NCBI GenBank assembly: GCA_023430705.1
Contig: JAEYZJ010000272.1
Span: 1-12,358, forward strand
DNA length: 12,358 nt
Source of the DNA: Pseudomonadota bacterium
GTDB taxonomy: Bacteria > Pseudomonadota > Alphaproteobacteria > Rhizobiales > Devosiaceae
Direction: 5' to 3'
The notes beneath the pieces are model-generated. The model ran no database searches, was not told where the DNA came from, and saw only the letters and a program-made list of their open reading frames with translations. The translations under genes and the position numbers were made by a program. Below, one piece after another: positions 1 to 6,559 of the stretch (the stretch's first letter is position 1; every line of letters starts with the position of its first letter).

Positions 1-1667
1 CGTGTTATATCCTCGGTACCGGCGGTCGCCGCCGCCTCCGCGAGGAAGCCTTTCGGACTCGTGCCGTCGGCCAGCGTCACCGTGCCGATAGAAAGCGGCG
101 CCGGAACGCCGGCGACGAAATGACCGAAGCCTTCCGCATCGAGCGACCAGACCTCGACCGCGATCCTGCTGCCCCCTGAGGCAACACGGACCAGACCCGG
201 CTTGGGGGGCGTCGTTCCGAGCGCGTGGAGGCCGTACTCGGGCGCCGTCTCGGTGGCGCGCACGAAAGTGCCGCCGAGGCGGGTCAGCTCGTGGTTGAGC
301 GGCAGGCCGCTGAGATGGGCGCCCACCACTGCGATCTCGATACGGCCGGGCGCGGCCTTCGCCGCCTTGTCGCCGGTGATGCCCTCGATGGCGCGGGCGA
401 TGCCGGCAAGATAGCCGTCGGCGCCGGCCGGGCCGACCAGCGTCAGGCTCGAGGGCAAGCCGTCGCCGCGCCGGCCCGCCGACACGCTGATGGCGGAGAG
501 GTCGAGCAGGTTGACGAAATTGGTATAGGTGCCGAGGTTGGAGTTGAGGGCGATCGGGTCGGCCTCCAGCTCGGACACCGTGTACATGCGCGGCACGGTC
601 GGGACCGCGAGGCAGTCGACATTGTCGAAGATCGGCGCGGTCTGGCGCCGGAGGTCGGCGAGCCGGTACATGGCCTCGAAGGCGGAGACAGCGGTCAGGC
701 CGCGGGCGCCGCCGATGATCTCCAGCGTCACCGGGTGGAAGGCCCCGGGGTTCTCCTCGATCAGCGGCTTGGTCGCGGCGTAGCGCTCGGCCACCCACGG
801 GCCCTCGTAGAGCAGCCGCGCCACCGCGTGCAGCGGCTCGAAGTCGATCTCGATGAGCTCGGCGCCGAGGCCCCTCAGCTTTTCGAGGTCGGCCGCGTAG
901 GCCGCCTCGGCCTGGGCGTCGCCGAAGAACTTGCGCTGGACGGGTGGCGGGATGCCGACGCGGACGCCCGGCGGCTTCGCCCCCGCCACCGGCGCCGGCA
1001 GCCTGCGCGAATAGGCGTCCGCCTCGTCATAGGCCGCGGCGACGGCGGCAACTTCGCTGGCGAGATCGACGCTGCGGGCAAAGATCGAGATAGTGTCGAG
1101 CGTCCGGCAGGCCGGCACCATGCCGGTGGCCGACAGCAGCCCAAGCGTCGGCTTGAGGCCCACGATGCCGTTCATTCCGGCCGGGATGCGGCCCGAACCG
1201 GCGGTGTCGGTGCCGAGCCAAAAATCGACGATGCCGGCCGCCACCGAGGTCGCCGAGCCCGAGCTGGAGCCGCCGGGGATCAGGGCCGGATCGAGGGCGT
1301 TGCGCGGCACGCCGTAGGGGGAGCGCACGCCGACGAGGCCGGTGGCGAACTGGTCGAGATTGGTCTTGCCGATGACGACGGCGCCGGCCGCCTCGAGCCG
1401 CGCGACGACGAAGGCCGACTTTTCCGGCTCGTAGCTGAAGGCCGGGCAGGCCGCGGTGGTGGGCAGCCCGGCGACGTCGATATTGTCCTTGACGGCAAAG
1501 ACCAGCCCGGCGAGCGGCCCCGGCTCGGGCCGCGCCTCGACCGCCGCGGCGGCCGCCTGGGCCTCCGCCTCGTCCCGCACATGGATGAACATGGCGGGGT
1601 CGTTCCAGAGGCGCAGGCGCTCATGGGCGCGGGCGACGGCGGCAGTCGGCGGGAGGCGCTCGGGCAT
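1..1667 (-). CDS. atzF: Allophanate hydrolase (AtzF-type amidase), C-terminus cut by window edge
   Basis: Allophanate hydrolase hydrolyses allophanate to ammonia and carbon dioxide, the second step of ATP-dependent urea use after urea carboxylase. Translation from the ATG at 1667 gives 555 residues before the left edge. The amidase-signature part comes first: Lys60 in AVKDNIDVAG, cis-Ser134 in GGSSSGSA and nucleophile Ser158 in TDTAGSGR. The spacings (74 and 24 residues) match the Lys91-Ser165-Ser189 triad of Pseudomonas AtzF as I recall it. A second domain from about residue 430 to the edge, ending near GFLAEAAATAGTEDIT, resembles the small AtzF C-terminal domain, which simple amidases lack. 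Family members are around 600 residues, so probably only a few tens are missing. The Shine-Dalgarno sequence is weak and lies inside the dyad at 1670-1700. No urea carboxylase is visible; it could lie to the left. A broader amidase role is possible but less likely. Confidence 0.85.
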   Translation of the reverse strand, partial: MPERLPPTAAVARAHERLRLWNDPAMFIHVRDEAEAQAAAAAVEARPEPGPLAGLVFAVKDNIDVAGLPTTAACPAFSYEPEKSAFVVARLEAAGAVVIGKTNLDQFATGLVGVRSPYGVPRNALDPALIPGGSSSGSATSVAAGIVDFWLGTDTAGSGRIPAGMNGIVGLKPTLGLLSATGMVPACRTLDTISIFARSVDLASEVAAVAAAYDEADAYSRRLPAPVAGAKPPGVRVGIPPPVQRKFFGDAQAEAAYAADLEKLRGLGAELIEIDFEPLHAVARLLYEGPWVAERYAATKPLIEENPGAFHPVTLEIIGGARGLTAVSAFEAMYRLADLRRQTAPIFDNVDCLAVPTVPRMYTVSELEADPIALNSNLGTYTNFVNLLDLSAISVSAGRRGDGLPSSLTLVGPAGADGYLAGIARAIEGITGDKAAKAAPGRIEIAVVGAHLSGLPLNHELTRLGGTFVRATETAPEYGLHALGTTPPKPGLVRVASGGSRIAVEVWSLDAEGFGHFVAGVPAPLSIGTVTLADGTSPKGFLAEAAATAGTEDIT

Positions 1668-1669
1668 GG

Positions 1670-1700
1670 ACAACTCACTTCTGGTGCAGAAGCGAGTTGT
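1670..1700 (-). promoter_or_regulatory. 31-bp dyad just upstream of the allophanate hydrolase start: operator or leader hairpin
   Basis: Arms ACAACTC (1670-1676) and GAGTTGT (1694-1700) are perfectly complementary. After one mismatch, inner arms CTTCT (1678-1682) and AGAAG (1688-1692) continue the stem around a 5-base loop. The dyad ends two bases before the ATG. As DNA it could be an operator; as RNA it would bury the ribosome binding site. A near-consensus -35 (TTGTCA, read on the minus strand at 1723-1718) lies 17 bases before ACAACT at 1700-1695, which is a poor -10. A promoter here is therefore only tentative. Confidence 0.5.
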
Positions 1701-1742
1701 GCCTGTTTTCTGGGCGATGACAAGCCCGCTGCATACAACGGT

Positions 1743-1767
1743 CCGGGAGCGGTGGGTCCGCTCCCGG
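1743..1767 (-). terminator. GC-rich hairpin after the SDR gene, possible terminator
   Basis: Arms CCGGGAGCGG (1743-1752) and CCGCTCCCGG (1758-1767) form a perfect 10-bp stem with a 5-base loop, 17 bases past the stop of the dehydrogenase gene. No run of U follows on the minus strand, so it is not a classical intrinsic terminator. It could stall polymerase, assist Rho-dependent ending, or protect the 3' end of the dehydratase-SDR message. Confidence 0.45.
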
Positions 1768-1784
1768 CGTCGGAAGGCGCCCGA

Positions 1785-2516
1785 TCAGGCGGTCCAGCCA
1801 CCGTCGATGATGTGGACCTGACCTGTCGTGTAGGTCGCGCCCGCGAGGTAGACGGCGAGATCGGCGACTTCCTCGGGCGTGCCGATGCGGCCGATCGGCT
1901 GGCGCGCGATGAAGGCCTTCTTTGCCGCGTCGAAGTCGCCGGTTGCCCGCCAGCGCTCGTGCAGCGAGGGGCTGTCGACGGTGCCGGGCGCGATGGCGTT
2001 CACGCGGATGCCGCTCGCCGTGTAGTCGGCGGCGATCGACTTGGTGAGGCCGATCACGGCGGCCTTCGAGATCGTGTAGGCGGCCCGGTTCGGCACGCCC
2101 TTCACCGACGAGGCCACGGTCGCCATGTTGACGATGGAGCCGTCGCCGCGCTCGAGCATCTGCGGCAGCACGGCCTTGATGGTGCGGACCTGGGCCCAGA
2201 CGTTGAGGTCGAAGGCGAACTCGAGGTCGGCGTCGGGCATCTCGAGCAGGGTCCCGCTCTGGACGACGCCGGCGCAGTTGAACAGCACGTCGATGCGGCC
2301 GATCTCGGCAACCGCCTGGTTCACGTCGTCGGCCTTCAGCACGTTGAGGACGCGGGTGGTCACGCCCGGGGTACCGTCGAGTTCCTTGAGCTTGGCTTCG
2401 TTGACGTCGGTGGCGATCACCTGCGCGCCGGCGGCGACGAAGGCGTGGACCGAGGCCAGGCCGATGCCCTGGGCCGCGGCGGTGATGAGGACGATCTTGC
2501 CGCTGAGGTCGGCCAT
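1785..2516 (-). CDS. DHRS6-like short-chain dehydrogenase, probable 2-keto-3-deoxy sugar-acid dehydrogenase
   Basis: This 243-residue protein is a cytoplasmic NAD(P)-dependent classical SDR. The cofactor motif is TAAAQGIG (12-19), with Ala replacing the first glycine as in mammalian DHRS6/BDH2. Asp37 at the end of strand two suggests NAD rather than NADP. NCAG is at 80-83, catalytic Tyr147 and Lys151 are in YTISK, and the C-terminus is IDGGWTA. The usual catalytic serine is Thr133. Arg144, Arg188 and Arg205 align with the DHRS6 arginines that bind the substrate carboxylate, consistent with an acid substrate. Bacterial relatives oxidise 2-keto-3-deoxy-L-fuconate or -L-rhamnonate at C4, which fits the dehydratase encoded 11 bases upstream; the reaction is inferred from context. 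AGGGAG lies 7 bases before the ATG and abuts the dehydratase stop codon, so translation is probably coupled. A 3-hydroxybutyrate dehydrogenase is the main alternative. Confidence 0.85.
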   Translation of the reverse strand: MADLSGKIVLITAAAQGIGLASVHAFVAAGAQVIATDVNEAKLKELDGTPGVTTRVLNVLKADDVNQAVAEIGRIDVLFNCAGVVQSGTLLEMPDADLEFAFDLNVWAQVRTIKAVLPQMLERGDGSIVNMATVASSVKGVPNRAAYTISKAAVIGLTKSIAADYTASGIRVNAIAPGTVDSPSLHERWRATGDFDAAKKAFIARQPIGRIGTPEEVADLAVYLAGATYTTGQVHIIDGGWTA

Positions 2517-2527
2517 TGGAATGCTCC

Positions 2528-3634
2528 CTAGAGATGGATCGAATGCGAGCCCTCGACGGTCATCCTTTCGATGGCGTCGATGTCCCAGGCGATCCCGAGA
2601 CCCGGCTTGTTGGAGGGGATGGCTTTACCATCGCGGATGGTCATCCGCTCAGTCGTCAATTCGTCTAGCTGCGGGATATACTCGATCCAGCGGCCGTTCG
2701 GAACGGCGGCGCAGAGCGCGACGTGCAGTTCCATGAGGAAATGCGGGCAGACCGCGATGTTGAAGGCCTCGGCCATGTGCGCGACCTTCAGCCACGGGGT
2801 GATGCCGCCGATGCGGCCGACGTCGACCTGGATGATCGAGCAGGCATGGCGCTCGAGATACTCGCGGAAGTGGATGAGCGAGTAGAGGCTCTCGCCCACC
2901 GCGATCGGGATCGAGGTGTGGTCGACGAGCCGGCTGTGGCCGGAAATGTCCTCGGCCGTCAGCGGCTCCTCGAACCAGCCGATGTCGAGCGGCTCGTAGG
3001 CGCGGGCGCGGCGGATGGCCTCGTCGACGTTGAAGCGCTGGTTGGCGTCGGTGAAGATCTCGAAGCCCGGGCCCACGGCCTCGCGGACGGCCCCGATGCG
3101 GCGCACGTCCTCGTGGATGGGGCGGCCCACCTTCAGCTTGCAGCCGCCGAAGCCGTCGGCCTTGGCGCGCAGCGCGTCCTCGATCAGCGCCTGCTCCTCG
3201 AGATGCAGCCAGCCACCCTCGGTGGTGTAGAGCGGGATGGCCTCCTGTGCGCCGCCCGCCAGGAGATGCAGCGGCAAGCCGAGCTTGCGGGCCTTGAGGT
3301 CCCACAGCGCGGTGTCGATCGCGGCCAGCGCGATCGAGGTGATGGCCCCCGTCGTCGTCGCGTGGGTGAGGAACAGCAGGTCGCGCCAGATGCGCTCGAT
3401 CTCGAGCGCCTCGCGGCCGATGATCGCCGGCACGAGGGTGCGCTTGAGCAGCTCGATGACCGAATGGCCGCCGGTGCCGATGGTGTAGCTGTAGCCCGTG
3501 CCGACGGCCCCGTCGGCGTCGGTGATGCGGACGATCGGGGTTTCCTGGCTGACGAAGGACTGGATCGCGTCGACCCGCTTCACCTTGGGCTTGAGGTCGA
3601 CCATCAGGACCTCGACCTTGGCGATCCGCGCCAT
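2528..3634 (-). CDS. Mandelate racemase/muconate lactonizing family sugar-acid dehydratase
   Basis: This 368-residue enolase-superfamily enzyme probably dehydrates an aldonic acid to a 2-keto-3-deoxy acid. The capping domain covers roughly residues 1-125 and the barrel the rest. The full mandelate-racemase residue set is present: Lys166 and Lys168 in KLK, metal ligands Asp196 (TDANQ), Glu222 (FEEP) and Glu248 (GES), the Asp271-His298 dyad (QVDVGR and CPHF), and Glu318 (WIEY). The overall pattern resembles talarate/galactarate dehydratase. L-fuconate dehydratase is about 70 residues longer, so the substrate cannot be named. The ATG at 3634 is chosen because GGAGG lies 7 bases upstream and the protein then starts MARIAKVEVL, as usual for the family; an open frame extends further upstream without support. 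It leads a two-gene unit with the SDR, divergent from the IclR gene that probably controls it. Confidence 0.88.
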   Translation of the reverse strand: MARIAKVEVLMVDLKPKVKRVDAIQSFVSQETPIVRITDADGAVGTGYSYTIGTGGHSVIELLKRTLVPAIIGREALEIERIWRDLLFLTHATTTGAITSIALAAIDTALWDLKARKLGLPLHLLAGGAQEAIPLYTTEGGWLHLEEQALIEDALRAKADGFGGCKLKVGRPIHEDVRRIGAVREAVGPGFEIFTDANQRFNVDEAIRRARAYEPLDIGWFEEPLTAEDISGHSRLVDHTSIPIAVGESLYSLIHFREYLERHACSIIQVDVGRIGGITPWLKVAHMAEAFNIAVCPHFLMELHVALCAAVPNGRWIEYIPQLDELTTERMTIRDGKAIPSNKPGLGIAWDIDAIERMTVEGSHSIHL

Positions 3635-3691
3635 AGCTACCCCTCCGCTACCGGTTCGAGCCGGCTTGTTGTGCATATGTGAAAAGACTAT

Positions 3692-3707
3692 TCGTGAGTA
3701 AGCACGA
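3692..3707. promoter_or_regulatory. Dyad TCGTG-N6-CACGA in the divergent intergenic region
   Basis: Arms TCGTG (3692-3696) and CACGA (3703-3707) form a 16-bp inverted repeat, 58 bases from the dehydratase start and 38 from the regulator start. Its size and position suit an IclR-family operator between a regulator and its divergent target. The short arms could occur by chance. Confidence 0.35.
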
Positions 3708-3709
3708 GG

Positions 3710-3731
3710 GGTGTGAGGCGTCAATCACACC
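3710..3731. promoter_or_regulatory. Dyad GGTGTGA-N8-TCACACC upstream of the IclR gene, candidate operator
   Basis: Arms GGTGTGA (3710-3716) and TCACACC (3725-3731) form a perfect 22-bp inverted repeat, 13 bases before the regulator start codon and just upstream of its Shine-Dalgarno sequence. Its spacer contains TTGACG on the minus strand (3724-3719), a good -35 for the dehydratase operon, though no convincing -10 follows. Protein bound here could block both the dehydratase promoter and the regulator's own transcription. Confidence 0.45.
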
Positions 3732-3744
3732 TAAGGGGGGAAGC

Positions 3745-4503
3745 GTGAGCCAGCTCGAGGATTCGGACAAGTACCGCGCGCCGGCGCTCGACAAGGGCCT
3801 CGACATCCTCGAACTGCTGGCGGGCAGCGAGGAGGGGCTGAGCCAGGCGGAGATCGCCAAGGCGCTCAGCCGCTCACCCAACGAGATCTACCGCATGCTC
3901 GACCGTCTGGTCCGGCGCGGCTACGTGCGGCGCACCTCGGCCGACCGCTACGAGGTGACGCTGAAGCTGTTCGAACTCGCCTTCGCGCGTCCGCCGCTGC
4001 AGCGGCTGCTGAGCCAGGCACTGCCGGTGATGCGGCGCTTCGCGCGCGATGCCGAGCAGGCCTGCCACCTCGCGACCTACGATCGCGGCGCGCTGGTGGT
4101 GGCGGCGCAGGTCGACGGGCCGGGCTACTGGAACGTCTCGATCCGCGTCGGCTCCCGCATCAGCCTTGTCGATACCGGTTCGGGCCACGTCATGCTGGCC
4201 TTTGCCGGGCCGGAGGAGCGGCGGCTGATGCTCGAGGAGCAGGAGCCGCGCGAAGCGCTGACGCCGGCGCTCGAGGAACGGCTGCGGCAGGTGCGCGAGC
4301 AGGGCTACGAGAACATGCCGAGCCGCCAGATCGCGGCGGTCAGCAACCTCTCGGTGCCGGTCCTCGGGCCGATGGGCCGCTTGCTCGCGGTGCTGACCTG
4401 CCCCTACTCGGAACGGCTCGATGTCAGGTCGGCGCCGACGCGCGACCAGGCGATGGCGATGCTGGTCGCCGGCGGCGCGGAGATCTCGCAGGCCGGGCAA
4501 TAG
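3745..4503 (+). CDS. IclR-family transcriptional regulator
   Basis: This 252-residue protein has the IclR layout. A winged helix-turn-helix occupies about residues 12-75, with the start KGLDILELLA, the helix LSQAEIAKAL and a recognition helix near SPNEIYRMLDRL. An effector-binding domain follows at about 85-245 (DTGSGHVMLAF, then NLSVPVLGPMGRLLAVLT). A GTG start at 3745 is preferred because AGGGGGG lies just upstream and the length then fits the family. An in-frame ATG at 3679 would place coding sequence across the operator region and lacks a ribosome binding site. The gene is divergent from the dehydratase and precedes the mutarotase and aldehyde dehydrogenase, so it is the probable local regulator. 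Whether it represses or activates, and its ligand, cannot be read from the sequence; a sugar acid or keto-acid is a reasonable inference. Confidence 0.9.
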   Translation: MSQLEDSDKYRAPALDKGLDILELLAGSEEGLSQAEIAKALSRSPNEIYRMLDRLVRRGYVRRTSADRYEVTLKLFELAFARPPLQRLLSQALPVMRRFARDAEQACHLATYDRGALVVAAQVDGPGYWNVSIRVGSRISLVDTGSGHVMLAFAGPEERRLMLEEQEPREALTPALEERLRQVREQGYENMPSRQIAAVSNLSVPVLGPMGRLLAVLTCPYSERLDVRSAPTRDQAMAMLVAGGAEISQAGQ

Positions 4504-4560
4504 GCCGGACGGAGGGGTTGGCCGGGAGGCGTCCCGCTTGCTCTTGTTCACCTTTGCGGA

Positions 4561-4583
4561 GCCTGCCAGCATCGAGGGCAGGC
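4561..4583 (+). promoter_or_regulatory. Stem-loop between the IclR and mutarotase genes
   Basis: Arms GCCTGCC (4561-4567) and GGCAGGC (4577-4583) enclose a 9-base loop in the 107-base gap, ending 11 bases before the AAGGAG of the mutarotase. There is no U tract, so it is more likely a processing, stability or translation element than a terminator. Confidence 0.3.
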
Positions 4584-4610
4584 GGGAGCGTCACAAGGAG
4601 AAATGACCAG

Positions 4611-4940
4611 ATGAAGCGATACGGTGCGGTGCTCGGCCTCAAGCCCGAGGCGGTCGAGGAGTACGTGCGGGTGCATGCGGCCGTATGGCCGGACGTGCTG
4701 GCGCAGATCAGCCGGAGCAACATCCGCAACTACTCGATCTTCCTCAAGCGCCCCGAGAACCTGCTGTTCTCCTATTTCGAGTACCACGGCACCGACTACG
4801 AGGCCGACATGGCGGCGATGGCGGCCGATCCCGTGACGCAGGACTGGTGGGCGCTGTGCATGCCGATGCAGGCGCCGCTCGAGACCCGCAAGGACGGCGA
4901 GTGGTGGGCCTCGATCGAGGAAGTGTTCCACACCGACTGA
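4611..4940 (+). CDS. L-rhamnose/L-fucose mutarotase, RhaM family (COG3254)
   Basis: RhaM-type mutarotases interconvert the alpha and beta anomers of L-rhamnose or L-fucose in the cytoplasm so that the next enzyme receives the right form. The protein is 109 residues, the normal family length. Tyr18 and His22 in EEYVRVHAAVWPDV occupy the same positions as in E. coli RhaM, where they are catalytic. NYSIFLKRPENLLFSYFEY, DWWALCMP and the terminal EEVFH also match the family. The ATG at 4611 follows AAGGAG (4595-4600) by 10 bases. A nearer ATG at 4603 encodes only three residues. Its presence is the best clue that the cluster handles a 6-deoxy-L-sugar rather than, for example, galactarate. The choice between fucose and rhamnose stays open. 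Transcription is probably with the IclR gene, though the gap of 107 bases leaves room for a promoter. Confidence 0.9.
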   Translation: MKRYGAVLGLKPEAVEEYVRVHAAVWPDVLAQISRSNIRNYSIFLKRPENLLFSYFEYHGTDYEADMAAMAADPVTQDWWALCMPMQAPLETRKDGEWWASIEEVFHTD

Positions 4941-4987
4941 GTGGCGGGGGCGGGACTGGCGCGGCGCGCGCGTCCGGGTCAGTATGG

Positions 4988-5006
4988 CGCGGCAACATAA
5001 GCCGCG
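4988..5006 (+). promoter_or_regulatory. Stem-loop between the mutarotase and aldehyde dehydrogenase genes
   Basis: Arms CGCGGC (4988-4993) and GCCGCG (5001-5006) enclose the loop AACATAA in a 102-base gap. It ends 20 bases before the GAGGAGG ribosome binding site. It may be a chance dyad in GC-rich DNA or an mRNA processing element. Confidence 0.25.
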
Positions 5007-5042
5007 GCAGCCGTGATGCGCCGCACGAGGAGGCGCACCGTC

Positions 5043-6557
5043 ATGAACCAGCACCTGCCCTTCACGCCGCCCCGCCTGTCCGATCCGCGCCTCGTCACCC
5101 GCCGCTACCGCATGCTTGTGGACGGCCGGTCCATCGAGGCGGAGAGCGGCGAGACGATCGAGCGGGAGAGCCCGGCCTATGCCGGGTTCGTCGCGGCGGA
5201 AATTCCGCGCGCCTCGCGCGCCGATGCCGACCGCGCCATCCTCGTCGCCCGCAAGGCCTTCGACGAAGGGCCGTGGCCGAAGCTGCCGGGCGCCGAGCGG
5301 GCGAAGATGCTCCACCGGATCGGCGACGCCATCACCGCCCATGCCGAGGAACTGGCGACGATCGAGGCGCTCGAGGGCGGCAAGGCGATCACCGGCGTAC
5401 GCGGGGAAGTGGCGTCCTCGGCCGCGCTCTGGCATTTCGCCGCCGGGCATGCGCAGGGCCTGACCGGGGAAACCCACAACGGGCTGGGCGAGAACGTGCT
5501 GGGGCTGATGCTGCGCGAGCCGCTCGGCGTCGTCGGCATCATCACGCCCTGGAACTATCCGCTGCTGATCGGCTCGGAGCGCCTGCCCTGGGCGCTGGGC
5601 GCGGGTTGCACCGTGGTGCTGAAGCCGTCCGAGTTCACCTCCGGCTCCTCGATCCGGCTGGCCGAGCTGGCGCGCGACTGCGGCCTGCCGGACGGGGTGT
5701 TCAACGTCGTCACCGGCTATGGCGACCCGGTCGGGCAGGCCTTCGCCGAGCATCCGGCCACCGACTTCGTCAGCTTCACCGGCTCCTACCGGGTCGGCCA
5801 GATCGTGGGCGGCCTCGCCGCGTCGCGGATCAAGCGCGTCGGGCTCGAGCTCGGCGGCAAGGGTCCGCAGATCGTCTATGCCGACAGCGACATGGCGGCG
5901 GCCGCCGACACCATTGCGAGCTCGGTGTTCGGCAATTCCGGCCAGACCTGCATCGCGGGGAGCCGCATGATCGTGGAGGAACGGGCCCGCGACGAGATGA
6001 TCGACCGGCTGACCGAGATCGCGCGCCGGGTGCCGATCGGCGATCCGCTCGACGAGGGGGTCAGGGTCGGCTCGCTGATCCATCGCCCGCATCTGGAGAA
6101 AGTCGAGAGCTACGTGGCCGCCGGCCAGGGCGAGGGCGCCGAGATGGTGACGGGCGGCGCCCGGCTGGGCAATGTCGGCAATTACTACGCGCCGACCATC
6201 TTCCGTGGCGTCACCCCCGAGATGACCATCGCCCGCGAGGAAATCTTCGGGCCGGTGCTGTCGACCTTCACCTTCACCGAGCCCGAGGAGGCGGTGGCGC
6301 TCGCCAACGATACCCATTACGGGCTCTCCGCCCATGTGTGGAGCCGCGACCTCGACAAGGCCCTGTCCACCATCCGCAGGGTGCGGGCCGGACGCACCTG
6401 GATCAACGGGTCGGGCGACGGCACGCCGGAAATGGGCATCGGCGGCTACAAGCAGAGCGGCATCGGGCGCGAACTGGGCAAGTACGGGTTCGACGAGTAC
6501 TCCGCCTTCAAGAACGTCTACATGACGCTGAGGCCCCGCGCCGGCTGGCTCGGGTGA
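5043..6557 (+). CDS. NAD(P)-dependent aldehyde dehydrogenase
   Basis: This 504-residue cytoplasmic enzyme oxidises an aldehyde to an acid. Key residues are visible: Asn171 in TPWNYP, Lys194 in VLKPSE, the cofactor-loop motif FTGSYRVG (about 245-252), general base Glu269 in LELGGK, and nucleophile Cys303 in GQTCIAGSR. EEIFGPVL and the C-terminal GIGGYKQSGIGRELG are typical of the betaine-aldehyde/lactaldehyde-like group. The ATG at 5043 is chosen for GAGGAGG (5027-5033), 9 bases upstream; in-frame ATGs at 5013-5018 lack such a site and would add an arginine-rich extension. In this setting the substrate may be L-lactaldehyde released by aldol cleavage of a keto-deoxy acid, or a sugar aldehyde. 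That is inference; aldehyde dehydrogenases are promiscuous. It is the last gene of the catabolic region, 37 bases before rbfA. Confidence 0.92.
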   Translation: MNQHLPFTPPRLSDPRLVTRRYRMLVDGRSIEAESGETIERESPAYAGFVAAEIPRASRADADRAILVARKAFDEGPWPKLPGAERAKMLHRIGDAITAHAEELATIEALEGGKAITGVRGEVASSAALWHFAAGHAQGLTGETHNGLGENVLGLMLREPLGVVGIITPWNYPLLIGSERLPWALGAGCTVVLKPSEFTSGSSIRLAELARDCGLPDGVFNVVTGYGDPVGQAFAEHPATDFVSFTGSYRVGQIVGGLAASRIKRVGLELGGKGPQIVYADSDMAAAADTIASSVFGNSGQTCIAGSRMIVEERARDEMIDRLTEIARRVPIGDPLDEGVRVGSLIHRPHLEKVESYVAAGQGEGAEMVTGGARLGNVGNYYAPTIFRGVTPEMTIAREEIFGPVLSTFTFTEPEEAVALANDTHYGLSAHVWSRDLDKALSTIRRVRAGRTWINGSGDGTPEMGIGGYKQSGIGRELGKYGFDEYSAFKNVYMTLRPRAGWLG

Positions 6558-6559
6558 AG

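Noticed and set aside
1743..1767. Calling this hairpin a classical Rho-independent terminator
   Set aside because: The stem is strong but no run of U follows in the direction of transcription, so it is listed only as a possible terminator.
225..2531. A 768-codon open frame on the plus strand across the allophanate hydrolase and SDR genes
   Set aside because: It is antisense to two genes with clear family motifs, and its product is low-complexity, rich in Gly, Ala, Arg and Asp. GC-rich codon bias keeps such opposite frames open.
3635..3724. N-terminal extension of the dehydratase from an ATG at 3724
   Set aside because: It would cover the divergent promoter region and lacks a ribosome binding site there, while the ATG at 3634 has GGAGG at ideal spacing and gives a family-typical start.
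3679..3744. Earlier ATG start for the IclR regulator at 3679
   Set aside because: The extra 22 residues would be encoded across both candidate operator dyads, and the GTG at 3745 has a strong purine-rich ribosome binding site.
4548..6335. A 595-codon minus-strand open frame opposite the mutarotase and aldehyde dehydrogenase
   Set aside because: It is a compositional shadow of two well-supported genes and shows no recognisable domain or ribosome binding site.
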